From contig JASEGZ010000020.1 of the NCBI GenBank assembly GCA_030018935.1, forward strand, positions 1 through 34,601: a DNA stretch of 34,601 bases, read 5' to 3'. The translations under genes and the position numbers were made by a program. Below the pieces are notes generated by a model, which saw only the letters and a program-made list of their open reading frames with translations, was not told where the DNA came from and ran no database searches. The DNA is from Syntrophales bacterium (GTDB lineage Bacteria; Desulfobacterota; Syntrophia; Syntrophales; CG2-30-49-12). Below, one piece after another: positions 7,659 through 15,893 of the stretch. Numbering within the stretch: position 1 is the stretch's first letter; every line of letters starts with the position of its first letter.

Positions 7659-8353
7659 CTCGGTCTCTCTTGCTGTTGTATCTGTGTGAGGATGGCATTA
7701 ATCAAAAAGACAAACAACAGAAGGATGACACTGAGAGCGATGGCAATCTCAAAATTTCCCCGGCTTGTCTCCATAACTGTAGCTGTCGTCAGGACCCGGG
7801 AGTATCCCTTGATGTTGCCACCTACCATGATGGAGGCGCCGATTTCAGAGATTACCCCTCCGAACCCGGCCATGACTGCTGCCAGCAGGGGCAGTCTTGC
7901 CTCCTTCATGAGTATCCAGACCATTTGAAAGCGGGTAGCCCCGAGAGCAAGAATCTGTAACCGGAGATTTCCGGGAAGTTGCTGAATAGCCGCCAGGCTG
8001 ATACCGGTTACAATGGGAGTTGCAATGATGGCCTGGGCGATAATCATGGCTGTCGGTGTGTAAAGGATTTCCAGAAATCCCAATGGTCCGCTTCTCCACA
8101 GAAATATGGTAACAAAAAGGCCAACCACCACCGGTGGAAAAGCCATACCGGTATTAAACAGACTGACAACGAACTTTTTCCAGGGAAATTCAGAGAGGGC
8201 AACATAAGTCCCTGCGGATATCCCAATCAGTAAACTGATGATCGTGGCTGTACCGGATATCCGCAGAGAAAGCAGGGTAATCCCCATTACCTCAGGATCA
8301 AAAGTGATGAGGAGATAAAATGCCTTACCGATTCCTTCGAGAAGCAAATCCAT
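7655..8353 (-). CDS. tupB: ABC transporter permease, tungstate (TupB) type
   Basis: A 232-residue integral membrane protein with about five to six hydrophobic helices (for example around 25-50, 60-85, 100-125, 150-175 and 200-225). The binding-protein-dependent transport loop spans the segment beginning ALGATRFQMVW. Length and sequence style match TupB/WtpB-like permeases. It overlaps the ATPase gene by 4 bp. The expected tupA-like periplasmic binding-protein gene is not upstream. In its place is a long palindrome and a damaged crotonase gene, so substrate capture must come from a binding protein encoded elsewhere, or the system is crippled. The ribosome-binding site before the ATG is weak (GGGTAGAGAG). 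Confidence 0.85.
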   Translation of the reverse strand: MDLLLEGIGKAFYLLITFDPEVMGITLLSLRISGTATIISLLIGISAGTYVALSEFPWKKFVVSLFNTGMAFPPVVVGLFVTIFLWRSGPLGFLEILYTPTAMIIAQAIIATPIVTGISLAAIQQLPGNLRLQILALGATRFQMVWILMKEARLPLLAAVMAGFGGVISEIGASIMVGGNIKGYSRVLTTATVMETSRGNFEIAIALSVILLLFVFLINAILTQIQQQERPR

Positions 8354-8371
8354 CTCTCTACCCGGAGTATC

Positions 8372-8580
8372 TCTGCGAGAGCTTTTGAAAATTGTCTTCG
8401 CAAGCGCTCAAAATCTTTTTTCGACCATGCACATCTCGCTTCGCTGCCAGGGCAAAACTCAGGCTTTGCCTTCAAACAGTTGCCCTGGCGGGCGCTTCGC
8501 TTTGATGGCATGGTGCCCGAAAAAATCTTTGATTCGCCCTTCACGAAGACAATTTCCAGTTTTTCAAAGGTCTCTCTGCG
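8372..8580. repeat. Long imperfect inverted repeat (about 210 bp)
   Basis: The left arm from about 8372 to 8463 and the reverse complement of about 8475-8580 align with gaps. Shared blocks are a CTTTTGAAAA/CTTTGAAAA block, ATTGTCTTCG, a TCAAA-A-TTTTTTCG block, ACCATGC, GCTTCGC/GCGAAGC and GCCAGGGCAA. A smaller hairpin (GGCAAA...TTTGCC) sits at the centre near 8451-8470. No credible gene lies within it. An 85-codon open frame across it arises only from the repeat. It starts 18 bp upstream of the permease ATG, so it is either a degenerate mobile element or a structured leader of the transporter mRNA. It resembles no riboswitch class I can identify. Confidence 0.65.
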
Positions 8581-8780
8581 TCAATAAATAACCGTTGACT
8601 TTTCCCAAAACGTTCTTTTATATCTTTACAACTTGATACCGTCAAAGTCAAACTGCAAACTAAAAGGTAGTCAGAATCCCAGGGAGTTACTTTTTGGCGA
8701 CATTGTCACAGGAAAGAATATGCCTCGTTCCAAACCTTATCCGAACGGGCTAAAATTGACTAAGGGAGGTAAAAATAAAA

Positions 8781-9114
8781 ATGGATATCATTTTAATCTG
8801 TCGGGATGCTCTGCCGCCAGTACACTGCCCGACAGGCTTATGAAATGGGTCTGGTAAATGCCGTTGTCCCCAATGCCAAACTCGAGGAGGAGGTAGATAA
8901 ATGGTGTGAGGAGCTATTCGGCCTTGCCCCCTCCTGCCTGCAAATAGTGAAACAGAGTTTTAATGCTGTGGGAAACGAGATAAAATGGACTTCTGAAAAG
9001 ATCTTATCCCTGATTGCCCCGGATTTCTTTGACCGACCGGAGGTAAAGGAGGCGCACGAAGCATTCTTTAACAAGAGGACACCGAATTTCTGGAAGGACG
9101 CCAGGAAGGGTTAG
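8781..9114 (+). pseudogene. Internally deleted crotonase gene (MenB/BadI-like C-terminal fragment)
   Basis: A strong ribosome-binding site, GGGAGGT at 8764-8770, precedes an ATG at 8781, but that frame ends after 20 codons (stop at 8841-8843). The +1 frame, open from about 8797 to the TAG at 9112-9114, encodes the last ~100 residues of a crotonase. It begins MLCRQYTARQAYEMGLVNAV and ends in KRTPNFW, resembling the C-terminus of naphthoyl-CoA synthase (MenB) or ketocyclohexanecarboxyl-CoA hydrolase (BadI). The two crotonase oxyanion-hole regions, about 150 residues, are missing. The simplest reading is that the start and the end of one gene survive and the middle was deleted out of frame. The fragment could not be catalytically active. 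Confidence 0.75.
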
Positions 9115-9140
9115 TTAGCAAAGCTGAATACTTACTCCCA

Positions 9141-9983
9141 TTAGTTCATCATGATCGGCTCTACGCCTGGAGGAAGCGGCAGATCAAATACCTCCGGGTC
9201 CGTTTCTGCCGAAAGCTGGGGATCAGAATACTCAATGGTAATACTTCGTTTATCAGCCCCTCTGGTGGCGACGGTCACCTTTCGGGGAATAATTACATTT
9301 TCCACCCTGACGAAACCTTCAAATTTTACGGAATACAAGATATTCCCCTGATCAGCAAAGGCGTCAACCCTGACCAGATGGTTATCCGCCGGATCTAGCC
9401 ATAGAGACCGGATTTTCTTGTTCTGAGAGGTCACATCTATCCGGTATAGTTTACCTTCTGGAATTCCCTCCAGGGTCTGACCTCTCTCATCAAGAACAGG
9501 ACAGGTACCGGTCAGGATGGAGAGCATCTCCTCTACCGGAAGACTGATGGGGAAAAAAGAGGAGAGATTCTTTGTGGTTGCCTCACCGATGTAAAACTCA
9601 CCTTTCCGGGGCAGAAACACCTTTAAAACATTTCCCTTTACAGAGAGGAAAAAATCGGGGGGACCGATAAGGGGGATAGTCTCAACCCTTAAAAACGACG
9701 GCTTCTGCAACATCACGGCGACCCTTGCAGGATACCTTCCCCGGGTGGTGATGATCTCCATACGGGCAATGGCCCTCAGTGTGCCTTTAAGATGAGCCTT
9801 TGAAGCAGCCTTTTCTAAGGCGTTCTCGGGAGAGGAGAAATAAGCCGCAGAAAGAGGGACTTTTCCGGGGAGACATCCGGAAAAGGCAAAAAGAAAAGAG
9901 ATAATGAGAACAAAAGCAGGAAAAAATTGCAAACCTACAGGGAAGGCGTACCTTCTCAAAGAGAGGTCACCCGGAGCGCTCAT
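9141..9983 (-). CDS. LolA/LolB-fold outer-membrane lipoprotein (DUF4292-like)
   Basis: 280 residues. The N-terminal signal ends in a lipobox FSGC with Cys37, so the protein should be exported and lipidated. The rest is a beta-rich domain with features of the LolA/LolB/DUF4292 group: a region with KVFLPRKGEFYIGEA about 105-120, a SLPVEEMLSIL helix, and late segments of the type expected from a half-barrel lipid-binding fold. Its start codon overlaps the stop of the TPR lipoprotein gene by 4 bp (ATGA at 9980-9983), so the two are co-translated. A role in lipoprotein or lipid handling at the outer membrane is inferred from fold and from the envelope-gene context. The sequence similarity is weak and the exact function is unknown. 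Confidence 0.75.
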   Translation of the reverse strand: MSAPGDLSLRRYAFPVGLQFFPAFVLIISFLFAFSGCLPGKVPLSAAYFSSPENALEKAASKAHLKGTLRAIARMEIITTRGRYPARVAVMLQKPSFLRVETIPLIGPPDFFLSVKGNVLKVFLPRKGEFYIGEATTKNLSSFFPISLPVEEMLSILTGTCPVLDERGQTLEGIPEGKLYRIDVTSQNKKIRSLWLDPADNHLVRVDAFADQGNILYSVKFEGFVRVENVIIPRKVTVATRGADKRSITIEYSDPQLSAETDPEVFDLPLPPGVEPIMMN

Positions 9984-11707
9984 TGGCTATTGCTCTTATT
10001 TTGTTTCTCCATAAGTTCATCTATTTTTTTTTGCAGGACTCGATTTGCCGGATTTAACTTCAAAGCCTGTTTGTATACCTCGAGGGCATCCTTAGTACGA
10101 CCTGCCTTAGCATAGGCATCGCCTAAGTGTTCCGCAATAGCAGCATCGTCAGGCAGGATATCTGATGCCTCCTTCAGGTATTTTATTGCCTGATCCATCT
10201 TGTTTTGCCGGAAATATACCCACCCCAGGCTGTCAATCATATAGCCGTTCCCCGGCTTTAGTTGCAGGGCCTTTCCGATCATCTCCTCCGCTTTATCAAG
10301 ATTTATCCCCCTGTCGGCATAGGTATAACCTATAAAATTAAGGGCCTCCGCATTGTTGGGGTCAATTTTCAGGACAGTTTCCATCTCTTGAATACTCTCT
10401 TTGAAAAGTCCCATCTTTTCGTACAGGGCGCCAAGACTGTAATGAAGATCAGCACTCTGGGGCAGGACGAGAAGACCTTCCTTTAATGCCTCGCAGGCAG
10501 CGGAGAGTTTTTTGTCCTCCTCATAAAGGGATGATAGAAAGAGATACAGTTCGGGCCATTCCTTTTTGTTATTAATGGCTTCTCTAATCACAGCGATAGC
10601 CTCATCGCCCTTACCCTCTTCCTTCAATCTTACTCCCATTTGGATCCGGGCGCTTCCATATAAATTTGAGTCTGCAGGGATCTTTTTAAACTCTTCAAGG
10701 GCACTGTTGTATGCCTTCTTTTCTTCATAAGTTAGGGCCAATAGATACCTCACCCTGTGATCGGCTGGATGATCTTTCAGTAAGGAGGCAAACTCCTCAA
10801 TTGCCTGTTCATACTGCTTCCTCTCCAGGTAAATAAGACCGAGGGTCATCTTGACTTCTCTATTGTTGCCATCAAATTTCAGGATTTCTTGAAACTCCCT
10901 TACCGCTTCATCGTATTTTTGCTCTCTTAAAAGAGTCTCTCCCAATTTCATCCTCACATTGACTCTTGTGGGATACAAGTCGAGAAAATTTTTGTAGGTT
11001 TCTATGGCTAAAGTGTTCTTTTTTTGCCTTTCGTAAAGAACTCCCAGGTCAATTAATGCAGGCTCAAAGGCAGGATCTATAGCCAGGGTCTTTTTGAACC
11101 TCTGCTCAGCTTCATTATAGCGTCTCATACTGGTCAATATCCTGGCAAAATAATAGTTACCCATCAGATGATCAGGGTCAATACGGAGTAGATTCTCGAA
11201 TACCCCGACGGCCTTTTTATACCTTTTGTCTTCCGCATAGATCATCCCCAGGTGAATATGGGACATTAAATTTTTCGGATCCAGCTCAATGACCCTTTCG
11301 TATTCCCTGACGGCATTTTTATAGTCTTTTATATTCAGGTATAGTCTGCCTAACATGAGATGTGTGTCCACGTCATCAGGATTATCAGGGAGAGATTTTT
11401 CACAGAGACTGATGGCCTTCTGTATCTCACCCTTTTTAATATAGAGTGTGGCAAGTTCAACGGCAAGGTAAGAGGACGTAGGGTCAAAAGTTAAGGCTTT
11501 TTCAAACTCTCCGATGGCTTCATCAGGCCTTTCATTAAGAGAAAACATTACACCGAGAGAGTAGTGATAGGTGGCGTTAAATGATGCCCTCCCATTATCC
11601 GGCTGTAGGGCCACCTCCCTACCCTTACCCGGTGGGAAGAGGACGCACCCACTGAGTAACAGTGACAGGATAACCAGCAGACATTTTTTTATCATACCAA
11701 TGCGCAT
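9980..11707 (-). CDS. Large tetratricopeptide-repeat lipoprotein
   Basis: 575 residues. A short signal peptide ends in LLSGC with Cys21 as the lipidation site. From about residue 45 to 565 the protein is a continuous array of TPR units (at least a dozen), recognisable by recurring patterns such as YKNAVREYERVIELDPKN and YEQAIEEFASLLKDHP. Such proteins are protein-interaction scaffolds in the periplasm or at the outer membrane. Here it is coupled to the LolB-like lipoprotein gene by a 4-bp overlap and lies downstream of yibQ and ctpA. The start may be the ATG at 11707 or the one four codons later. Neither has a clear ribosome-binding site. Confidence 0.88.
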   Translation of the reverse strand: MRIGMIKKCLLVILSLLLSGCVLFPPGKGREVALQPDNGRASFNATYHYSLGVMFSLNERPDEAIGEFEKALTFDPTSSYLAVELATLYIKKGEIQKAISLCEKSLPDNPDDVDTHLMLGRLYLNIKDYKNAVREYERVIELDPKNLMSHIHLGMIYAEDKRYKKAVGVFENLLRIDPDHLMGNYYFARILTSMRRYNEAEQRFKKTLAIDPAFEPALIDLGVLYERQKKNTLAIETYKNFLDLYPTRVNVRMKLGETLLREQKYDEAVREFQEILKFDGNNREVKMTLGLIYLERKQYEQAIEEFASLLKDHPADHRVRYLLALTYEEKKAYNSALEEFKKIPADSNLYGSARIQMGVRLKEEGKGDEAIAVIREAINNKKEWPELYLFLSSLYEEDKKLSAACEALKEGLLVLPQSADLHYSLGALYEKMGLFKESIQEMETVLKIDPNNAEALNFIGYTYADRGINLDKAEEMIGKALQLKPGNGYMIDSLGWVYFRQNKMDQAIKYLKEASDILPDDAAIAEHLGDAYAKAGRTKDALEVYKQALKLNPANRVLQKKIDELMEKQNKSNSQ

Positions 11708-11720
11708 AAAGTTTTTTTAT

Positions 11721-12632
11721 TTAATCTTCTCTCGTGGTTTTCTTTCCGGTCATCTCAAGAAGCTCTGACACGGGGACGATGTCAATGCCCTTTGCCTTAA
11801 GGAGGGGCACGGCCTCCTTAAGTGCCCTGACGGTAGAAGGATAAGGGTGCCCGCTTACGATGACGATCTCCATTTTCTGCGGGTTACGTTTATCCCATAG
11901 ATCCATCAGAATCTGAAAGGTCGCTTTATAATCTCTGCCGTTGTCAATAAACACATCTCTTGCAGCAAACCGAAGTCCTATCTCCTTTGCCAGTTCTCTT
12001 CCTTTCGAGTACCGGGTTGTTAAACTGTCCACAAAGAAAAGACCTCTCTCCTTGATCTGCTGCAAAACGACAGACAATTTTGTCCTGTCTTCCATAAATC
12101 GGGAACCCATGTGATTATTAACCCCTACAATATAGGGAACAGCGTCAAGGTCTTCTTCGACCTGCTGCCTGATCTGATCCTCGTTCATCCAGAGGAAAAG
12201 GGCCCCGCTCCCCGGTTTTTCTTCGGGATAAGTTTTAGGTTCCATCGGCAGGTGGAGAAGAATTTCTCTTCCCTCCCGGTAGAGTATCTCGGCGGCATCA
12301 ACAGAATGTGGTAGGTGGGGAAGAATGGCAAAGGTGATGGGAGCATCAATCTCAAGGAGTTCATTCAGTGGGGCAAGATTATAACCGATGTCATCAATAA
12401 TAATGGAGACCTTCTGTTTTTTTAGAAATGGTATCTTTTCCTCTCGTCTTTCTGTATCATACCTTTCCGGTGGCTCCTGATATGGCATTTCTCTCAGAGG
12501 ACCACCCTGTTTTCCTTTTAGAGGTTCCTCCGTCGTTTCCCTCGGGCGCTTGGGTTGCAAGAGATAAACAATCGCAACAACTAAGATAATCGCGATAATG
12601 ACAGCCAAGGCAAAGCCTCTCGTGAATCTCAT
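11721..12632 (-). CDS. Divergent polysaccharide deacetylase family protein (YibQ/DUF610-like)
   Basis: 303 residues. An N-terminal transmembrane anchor at about 8-26 is followed by a charged, proline-rich linker to about residue 75 and then a divergent polysaccharide deacetylase (NodB-like) domain. Visible motifs are VSIIIDDIGYN, HLPMEP and NNHMGS, the metal-site and core motifs of this subfamily. The protein should sit in the inner membrane with its domain in the periplasm. The family often neighbours ctpA-type proteases and murein hydrolase regulators, and ctpA is directly upstream here, so a role in peptidoglycan turnover is likely but not proven. AGGAGG lies unusually close (2-5 bases) to the ATG. 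Confidence 0.85.
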   Translation of the reverse strand: MRFTRGFALAVIIAIILVVAIVYLLQPKRPRETTEEPLKGKQGGPLREMPYQEPPERYDTERREEKIPFLKKQKVSIIIDDIGYNLAPLNELLEIDAPITFAILPHLPHSVDAAEILYREGREILLHLPMEPKTYPEEKPGSGALFLWMNEDQIRQQVEEDLDAVPYIVGVNNHMGSRFMEDRTKLSVVLQQIKERGLFFVDSLTTRYSKGRELAKEIGLRFAARDVFIDNGRDYKATFQILMDLWDKRNPQKMEIVIVSGHPYPSTVRALKEAVPLLKAKGIDIVPVSELLEMTGKKTTRED

Positions 12633-12670
12633 ACCCTCCTTTCACCACAATGTCCGCAATATACCAACGT

Positions 12671-13990
12671 TTAACTTTTCACTTCCCCGGTTCCTGAACT
12701 GGTTTTCTTGAATATCTCCCAGCTCTTTATCATATCTACGGCGGCTTTCAGTTGATTATCCTCCATCGTTAAATCTTTAGATTCCTTTTTTGCAGAGTCT
12801 ACTGGGCTGTCTTCTTCTTTTGGCGACCTGATGTGACCAACAAGATCCTGTTCTCTTATGGGCTTGGCTGACGATCCCTTTTCCTCGGGTGTTTTTAAAT
12901 ATTTAACCACGATATCAGGGGTGATTCCTTCGGCCTGGATAGATCGCCCCTTGGGTGTGTAATACTTGGCGGTGGTCAATTTCAATGCCGAGCCGTCCTC
13001 AAGAGGGATAACGGTCTGCACAGACCCCTTTCCAAAAGTTTGGGTACCGAGGATCAATGCCCTTCCGTTATCCTGAAGTGCCCCGGATACGATCTCGGCA
13101 GCGCTGGCAGTTCCTTCGTTAACCAGAATGATGATAGGATATGTTGGCTCATCACCGTCGTCTTTCGCCATAAACCTGCTTTCTACGTTTTTTACCCTCC
13201 CTCTCGCGGACACAATAACCCCTGATTTCAGGAAGACATCGGAAACTTCTACCGCCTGAGTGTATAGACCACCTGGGTTGTATCTCATATCCAGGACCAG
13301 ACCTTTCAAAGGAGAGCCCTCCCTATTGACTTCCTGAATGGCTTTTTTAACTTCCTCCACTGTTCTTTCCTGGAAGGAAGATATTCTGAGATAAGCGATA
13401 TGATCATCAACAATTCTGGACTTGACACTCTTTATCTTGATATCAGCACGGGTGATCATAAAGTCCTTTGGCAAGGGCATATTTTCCCGCAAGATGGTAA
13501 TCGTAACCTTCGTATCTTTTGGTCCCCGTAATTTTTTAACAGCTTCCATAATGGTAATATCTTTGGTAGATACTCCGTCAATCTTGATAATCTGGTCTCC
13601 TGCTTTAATACCGGCGTGAAAAGCAGGGGTATCCTCAATAGGCGATACAACGGTAAGGACATCTTTTAAGATGGTAATTTCAATCCCGATACCGCCGAAG
13701 CCCCCTCTCGTTTCCACCTCGAGTTCCCTGTACATGTCCGCAGTCATGAAGGCACTGTGGGGATCAAGAGATCTCAGCATCCCGTTGATCGCTCCCTGAA
13801 TGAGGGTCTTTGAGTCTATGTCCTCCACATAGTTCTTCTCCACCATGTCGAGGATCTCATTAAATATCTTGAGATTCTTATAGGTGTTCCGGTCCACCGC
13901 GGAGACCTGGCTGTCACCACAGGGGCCAAGAAGGACCAATAAAGTAAAAAGGCATAACAGCGGTAGCGACTTACAGAAAAATCTCTTCAT
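12671..13990 (-). CDS. ctpA: Carboxy-terminal processing protease (S41 family, CtpA/Prc)
   Basis: 439 residues counted from the ATG at 13990, chosen because GGAGG (13997-14001) stands about 6-7 bases upstream and the signal peptide begins right there. An upstream ATG 14 codons earlier has no such site. Order of parts: signal peptide (about 1-31), N-terminal helical region, PDZ domain (about 95-175), then the S41 protease core with catalytic Ser296 in GTASAAE and Lys321 in TFGKGSVQ, and a Lys/Ser/Glu-rich tail after 385. It is a periplasmic serine protease that trims or degrades proteins at their C-termini and often controls peptidoglycan hydrolases. It lies downstream of the tol-pal operon and upstream of yibQ. 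Confidence 0.94.
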   Translation of the reverse strand: MKRFFCKSLPLLCLFTLLVLLGPCGDSQVSAVDRNTYKNLKIFNEILDMVEKNYVEDIDSKTLIQGAINGMLRSLDPHSAFMTADMYRELEVETRGGFGGIGIEITILKDVLTVVSPIEDTPAFHAGIKAGDQIIKIDGVSTKDITIMEAVKKLRGPKDTKVTITILRENMPLPKDFMITRADIKIKSVKSRIVDDHIAYLRISSFQERTVEEVKKAIQEVNREGSPLKGLVLDMRYNPGGLYTQAVEVSDVFLKSGVIVSARGRVKNVESRFMAKDDGDEPTYPIIILVNEGTASAAEIVSGALQDNGRALILGTQTFGKGSVQTVIPLEDGSALKLTTAKYYTPKGRSIQAEGITPDIVVKYLKTPEEKGSSAKPIREQDLVGHIRSPKEEDSPVDSAKKESKDLTMEDNQLKAAVDMIKSWEIFKKTSSGTGEVKS

Positions 13991-14254
13991 GGAAAGCCTC
14001 CAGGAATTTATAGGTTCGTGAAATAATAACATTTTTATCCGTTAAATTTCCATAACTTTTTATTTGCTTCGGGTCTTTGTAACTCTGAAAAAACCTTTAG
14101 CAACTCACCGAAAAGGACCCATTCTTGGACTCCTGTGGGGGTACAGAAGAAGTTATTGCAGAATAAGCGGAACTAAAAGATGGAAAGATTCCCATCCGGG
14201 AAGGGCAAGGCATACCGGTAAGGAAAGTGTCTGTTCAGTTCTTTCTCATTGGTA

Positions 14255-15112
14255 TTACTTAATTTCCATCAATTTTGCTCTTGCTATCCTTGCCTGGTTG
14301 GTATGGGGATAATCCTTGATAACCTGTTGCAGGATAATTCTTGCGCTTGATTTGTCACCCAGTTCAAGGAAAGAAAATCCCTGTTTCAGCAGGGCATAGG
14401 GAACCTTATTTCCCTGGGGATAGTTTTTAGCCACCTTTTCATACTCGAGAATCGCCTTTTCATATTTTTTTTCCAAGTAGTAACACTCACCGATCCAGAA
14501 TTGGGCGTTATCGGAATACTCTGTATCAGAAAATTGTTTCAGGAAGTTTTGAAACTCCGTCCGGGCCTTCTCATACTTTCCTTCTTTAAAGGTTTCATAG
14601 GCCGCCGCGTAAACTGATTCCCTGTCCGCTTTCCCTTTTATGGCATCCTTCGAGGGAGGGGAGACACCCTGTCTGTCTCTCCCTGCCGCAACCTCTCCGA
14701 GTTCGCTTTTTTTGCTGATTCCAAGAAAGCTTTCTATAAAATTAATTTTGAAGGATATATTATCCAGCTTTTCCCGGAGAACCTTATATTCCTCGTCTCT
14801 TCGGTTTGCCTGCTGAACCATGGTTAGGATGTCTTTCCGGAGTCCCTCGACAATCCCCTTCAGTTGCTGGATATGATCCCTAAGCTCGGTGATATCTGCG
14901 CCAACGCCAGCCTGGCCCTTTCGTAAGGTTGTAATCGCCTCTGTCTTCTTTTCAAGTTCCTCTTTCAGGGCCAGGGTCTTTAGCTCTATCGTCTTGACAG
15001 TTTCGTCAACGATGACAAGTTCTCCACGTACCTGCTTCAAGCCCTGAGGCGTGGCACAACCTGATATGGCGATGAGACACACCAGCAAAAAAAAGGATAG
15101 ACAGTTTTTCAA
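14255..15112 (-). CDS. cpoB: Tol-Pal system protein CpoB/YbgF (lipoprotein form)
   Basis: 285 residues, the last gene of the tol-pal operon. A signal peptide with the lipobox AISGC (Cys19) indicates a lipoprotein, unlike the soluble E. coli protein. Residues about 30-120 are a coiled coil (multimerisation region) and about 165-285 hold three TPR-like repeats beginning YAAAYETFKEGKYEKARTEF. In E. coli, CpoB links Tol activity to PBP1B-driven septal wall synthesis. The start codon is TTG, supported by GGGAGG at 15121-15126, 8 bases upstream, and by the signal peptide starting immediately. No ATG offers an alternative without cutting into the signal peptide. Confidence 0.9.
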   Translation of the reverse strand: MKNCLSFFLLVCLIAISGCATPQGLKQVRGELVIVDETVKTIELKTLALKEELEKKTEAITTLRKGQAGVGADITELRDHIQQLKGIVEGLRKDILTMVQQANRRDEEYKVLREKLDNISFKINFIESFLGISKKSELGEVAAGRDRQGVSPPSKDAIKGKADRESVYAAAYETFKEGKYEKARTEFQNFLKQFSDTEYSDNAQFWIGECYYLEKKYEKAILEYEKVAKNYPQGNKVPYALLKQGFSFLELGDKSSARIILQQVIKDYPHTNQARIARAKLMEIK

Positions 15113-15120
15113 TCTCTATG

Positions 15121-15126
15121 CCTCCC
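15121..15126 (-). promoter_or_regulatory. Ribosome-binding site fixing the TTG start of cpoB
   Basis: The minus strand reads GGGAGG 8 bases before TTG at 15110-15112. It lies in the short gap after the pal stop codon (15132-15134), consistent with operon translation. Confidence 0.75.
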
Positions 15127-15131
15127 TACAG

Positions 15132-15758
15132 TCATGGCGCTGCTTTCTTGGGAATGACGACAAAGTGGGCTCTCCTGTTCTTTGCCCAGGCCTCTTCGTT
15201 ATGACCTGGATCCAGGGGACGTTCCTCACCATAACTGATTGTTTCTATCCTCGTTTCGTCAATACCGAGGTCGGTAAGGTATTTCGCTGCTGCTGCTGCC
15301 CGCCTTTCACCGAGAGCCAGGTTATATTCAGTAGTTCCTCTTTCATCACAGTGTCCCTCAATGACGAGGCTGCAATTTTCATGCTTCAGCAGCCAGTCTG
15401 TATGTTGCTCAAGGATCTTCCTTACTTCAGGTTTAAGGTTGAATTTGTCGAAATCGAAATGGATATCCTCAAGTTTAAATTCCTCTTTTGCCGTAGGAAC
15501 CAGTTCTTTCGCCGCCTCCTCTTTCGCCGCTTGTTCTTTCAGTGCTTGTTCTTTCAAGGTCTGTTCTTTCAGTGCCCGTTCTCTTGCAGCCTGTTCTTTT
15601 GCAGCTTGATCTTCTAAAGGAACCTGTTGCTCCACTGCCGGCGGTTCTTCTCCGGTTATCACGGCTTTCTGCACCGGCTTTTTTGCACACCCGGTTACCA
15701 ACATGGCCGAAACACACACGGTCAGAATGAGTATTACCCATAAGTTTCTTTTTCTCAT
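15132..15758 (-). CDS. pal: Peptidoglycan-associated lipoprotein Pal
   Basis: 208 residues from the ATG at 15758, which has GGAGGAAGT just upstream. A longer frame to 15818 adds 20 residues without a better site. The signal peptide ends in LVTGC (Cys24 lipidated). Residues 52-86 are seven pentapeptides of the form A-[AL]-K-E-Q, a charged helical spacer not found in E. coli Pal. From about 93 onward is the OmpA-like peptidoglycan-binding domain with IEGHCDERGTTEYNLALG (123-140) and the RR..A helix. Pal anchors the outer membrane to peptidoglycan and is moved by TolB/TolA during constriction. Confidence 0.95.
   Translation of the reverse strand: MRKRNLWVILILTVCVSAMLVTGCAKKPVQKAVITGEEPPAVEQQVPLEDQAAKEQAARERALKEQTLKEQALKEQAAKEEAAKELVPTAKEEFKLEDIHFDFDKFNLKPEVRKILEQHTDWLLKHENCSLVIEGHCDERGTTEYNLALGERRAAAAAKYLTDLGIDETRIETISYGEERPLDPGHNEEAWAKNRRAHFVVIPKKAAP
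15501..15605 (-). repeat. In-frame 15-bp tandem repeat within pal (7 units)
   Basis: The units encode AAKEQ, AARER, ALKEQ, TLKEQ, ALKEQ, AAKEE and AAKEL. The DNA units are similar but not identical, with repeated TTCTTT-containing 15-mers on the plus strand. Gain or loss of a unit would keep the frame and alter the length of the spacer between the lipid anchor and the peptidoglycan-binding domain. Confidence 0.8.
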
Positions 15759-15893
15759 ACTTCCTCCTCCTCTCAAGTTTTTTTGCGTTGTTAAAAGTGT
15801 TATAGGCAAAAGACACATTTAGCATAAACATAATAGCATAACCGATGTCAAGTGGAAACGGTAACATTCTGGCCTATCTGGTTTGTAAAAGAC

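Noticed and set aside
8287-8544. 85-codon minus-strand frame over the palindrome
   Set aside because: It spans the inverted repeat and the permease start. Its sequence is dictated by the repeat and has no similarity I recognise.
8372-8580. Molybdenum/tungsten cofactor riboswitch ahead of the transporter
   Set aside because: The position would fit, but I could not match the consensus core and the structure is a long hairpin, not the multi-stem Moco fold.
14064-14312. 82-codon plus-strand frame in the gap before ctpA
   Set aside because: It has no ribosome-binding site, overlaps the cpoB end on the other strand and has no recognisable domain.
15501-15605. CRISPR-like repeat
   Set aside because: The 15-bp units are in frame, contiguous and without spacers. 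They are a coding repeat in pal.
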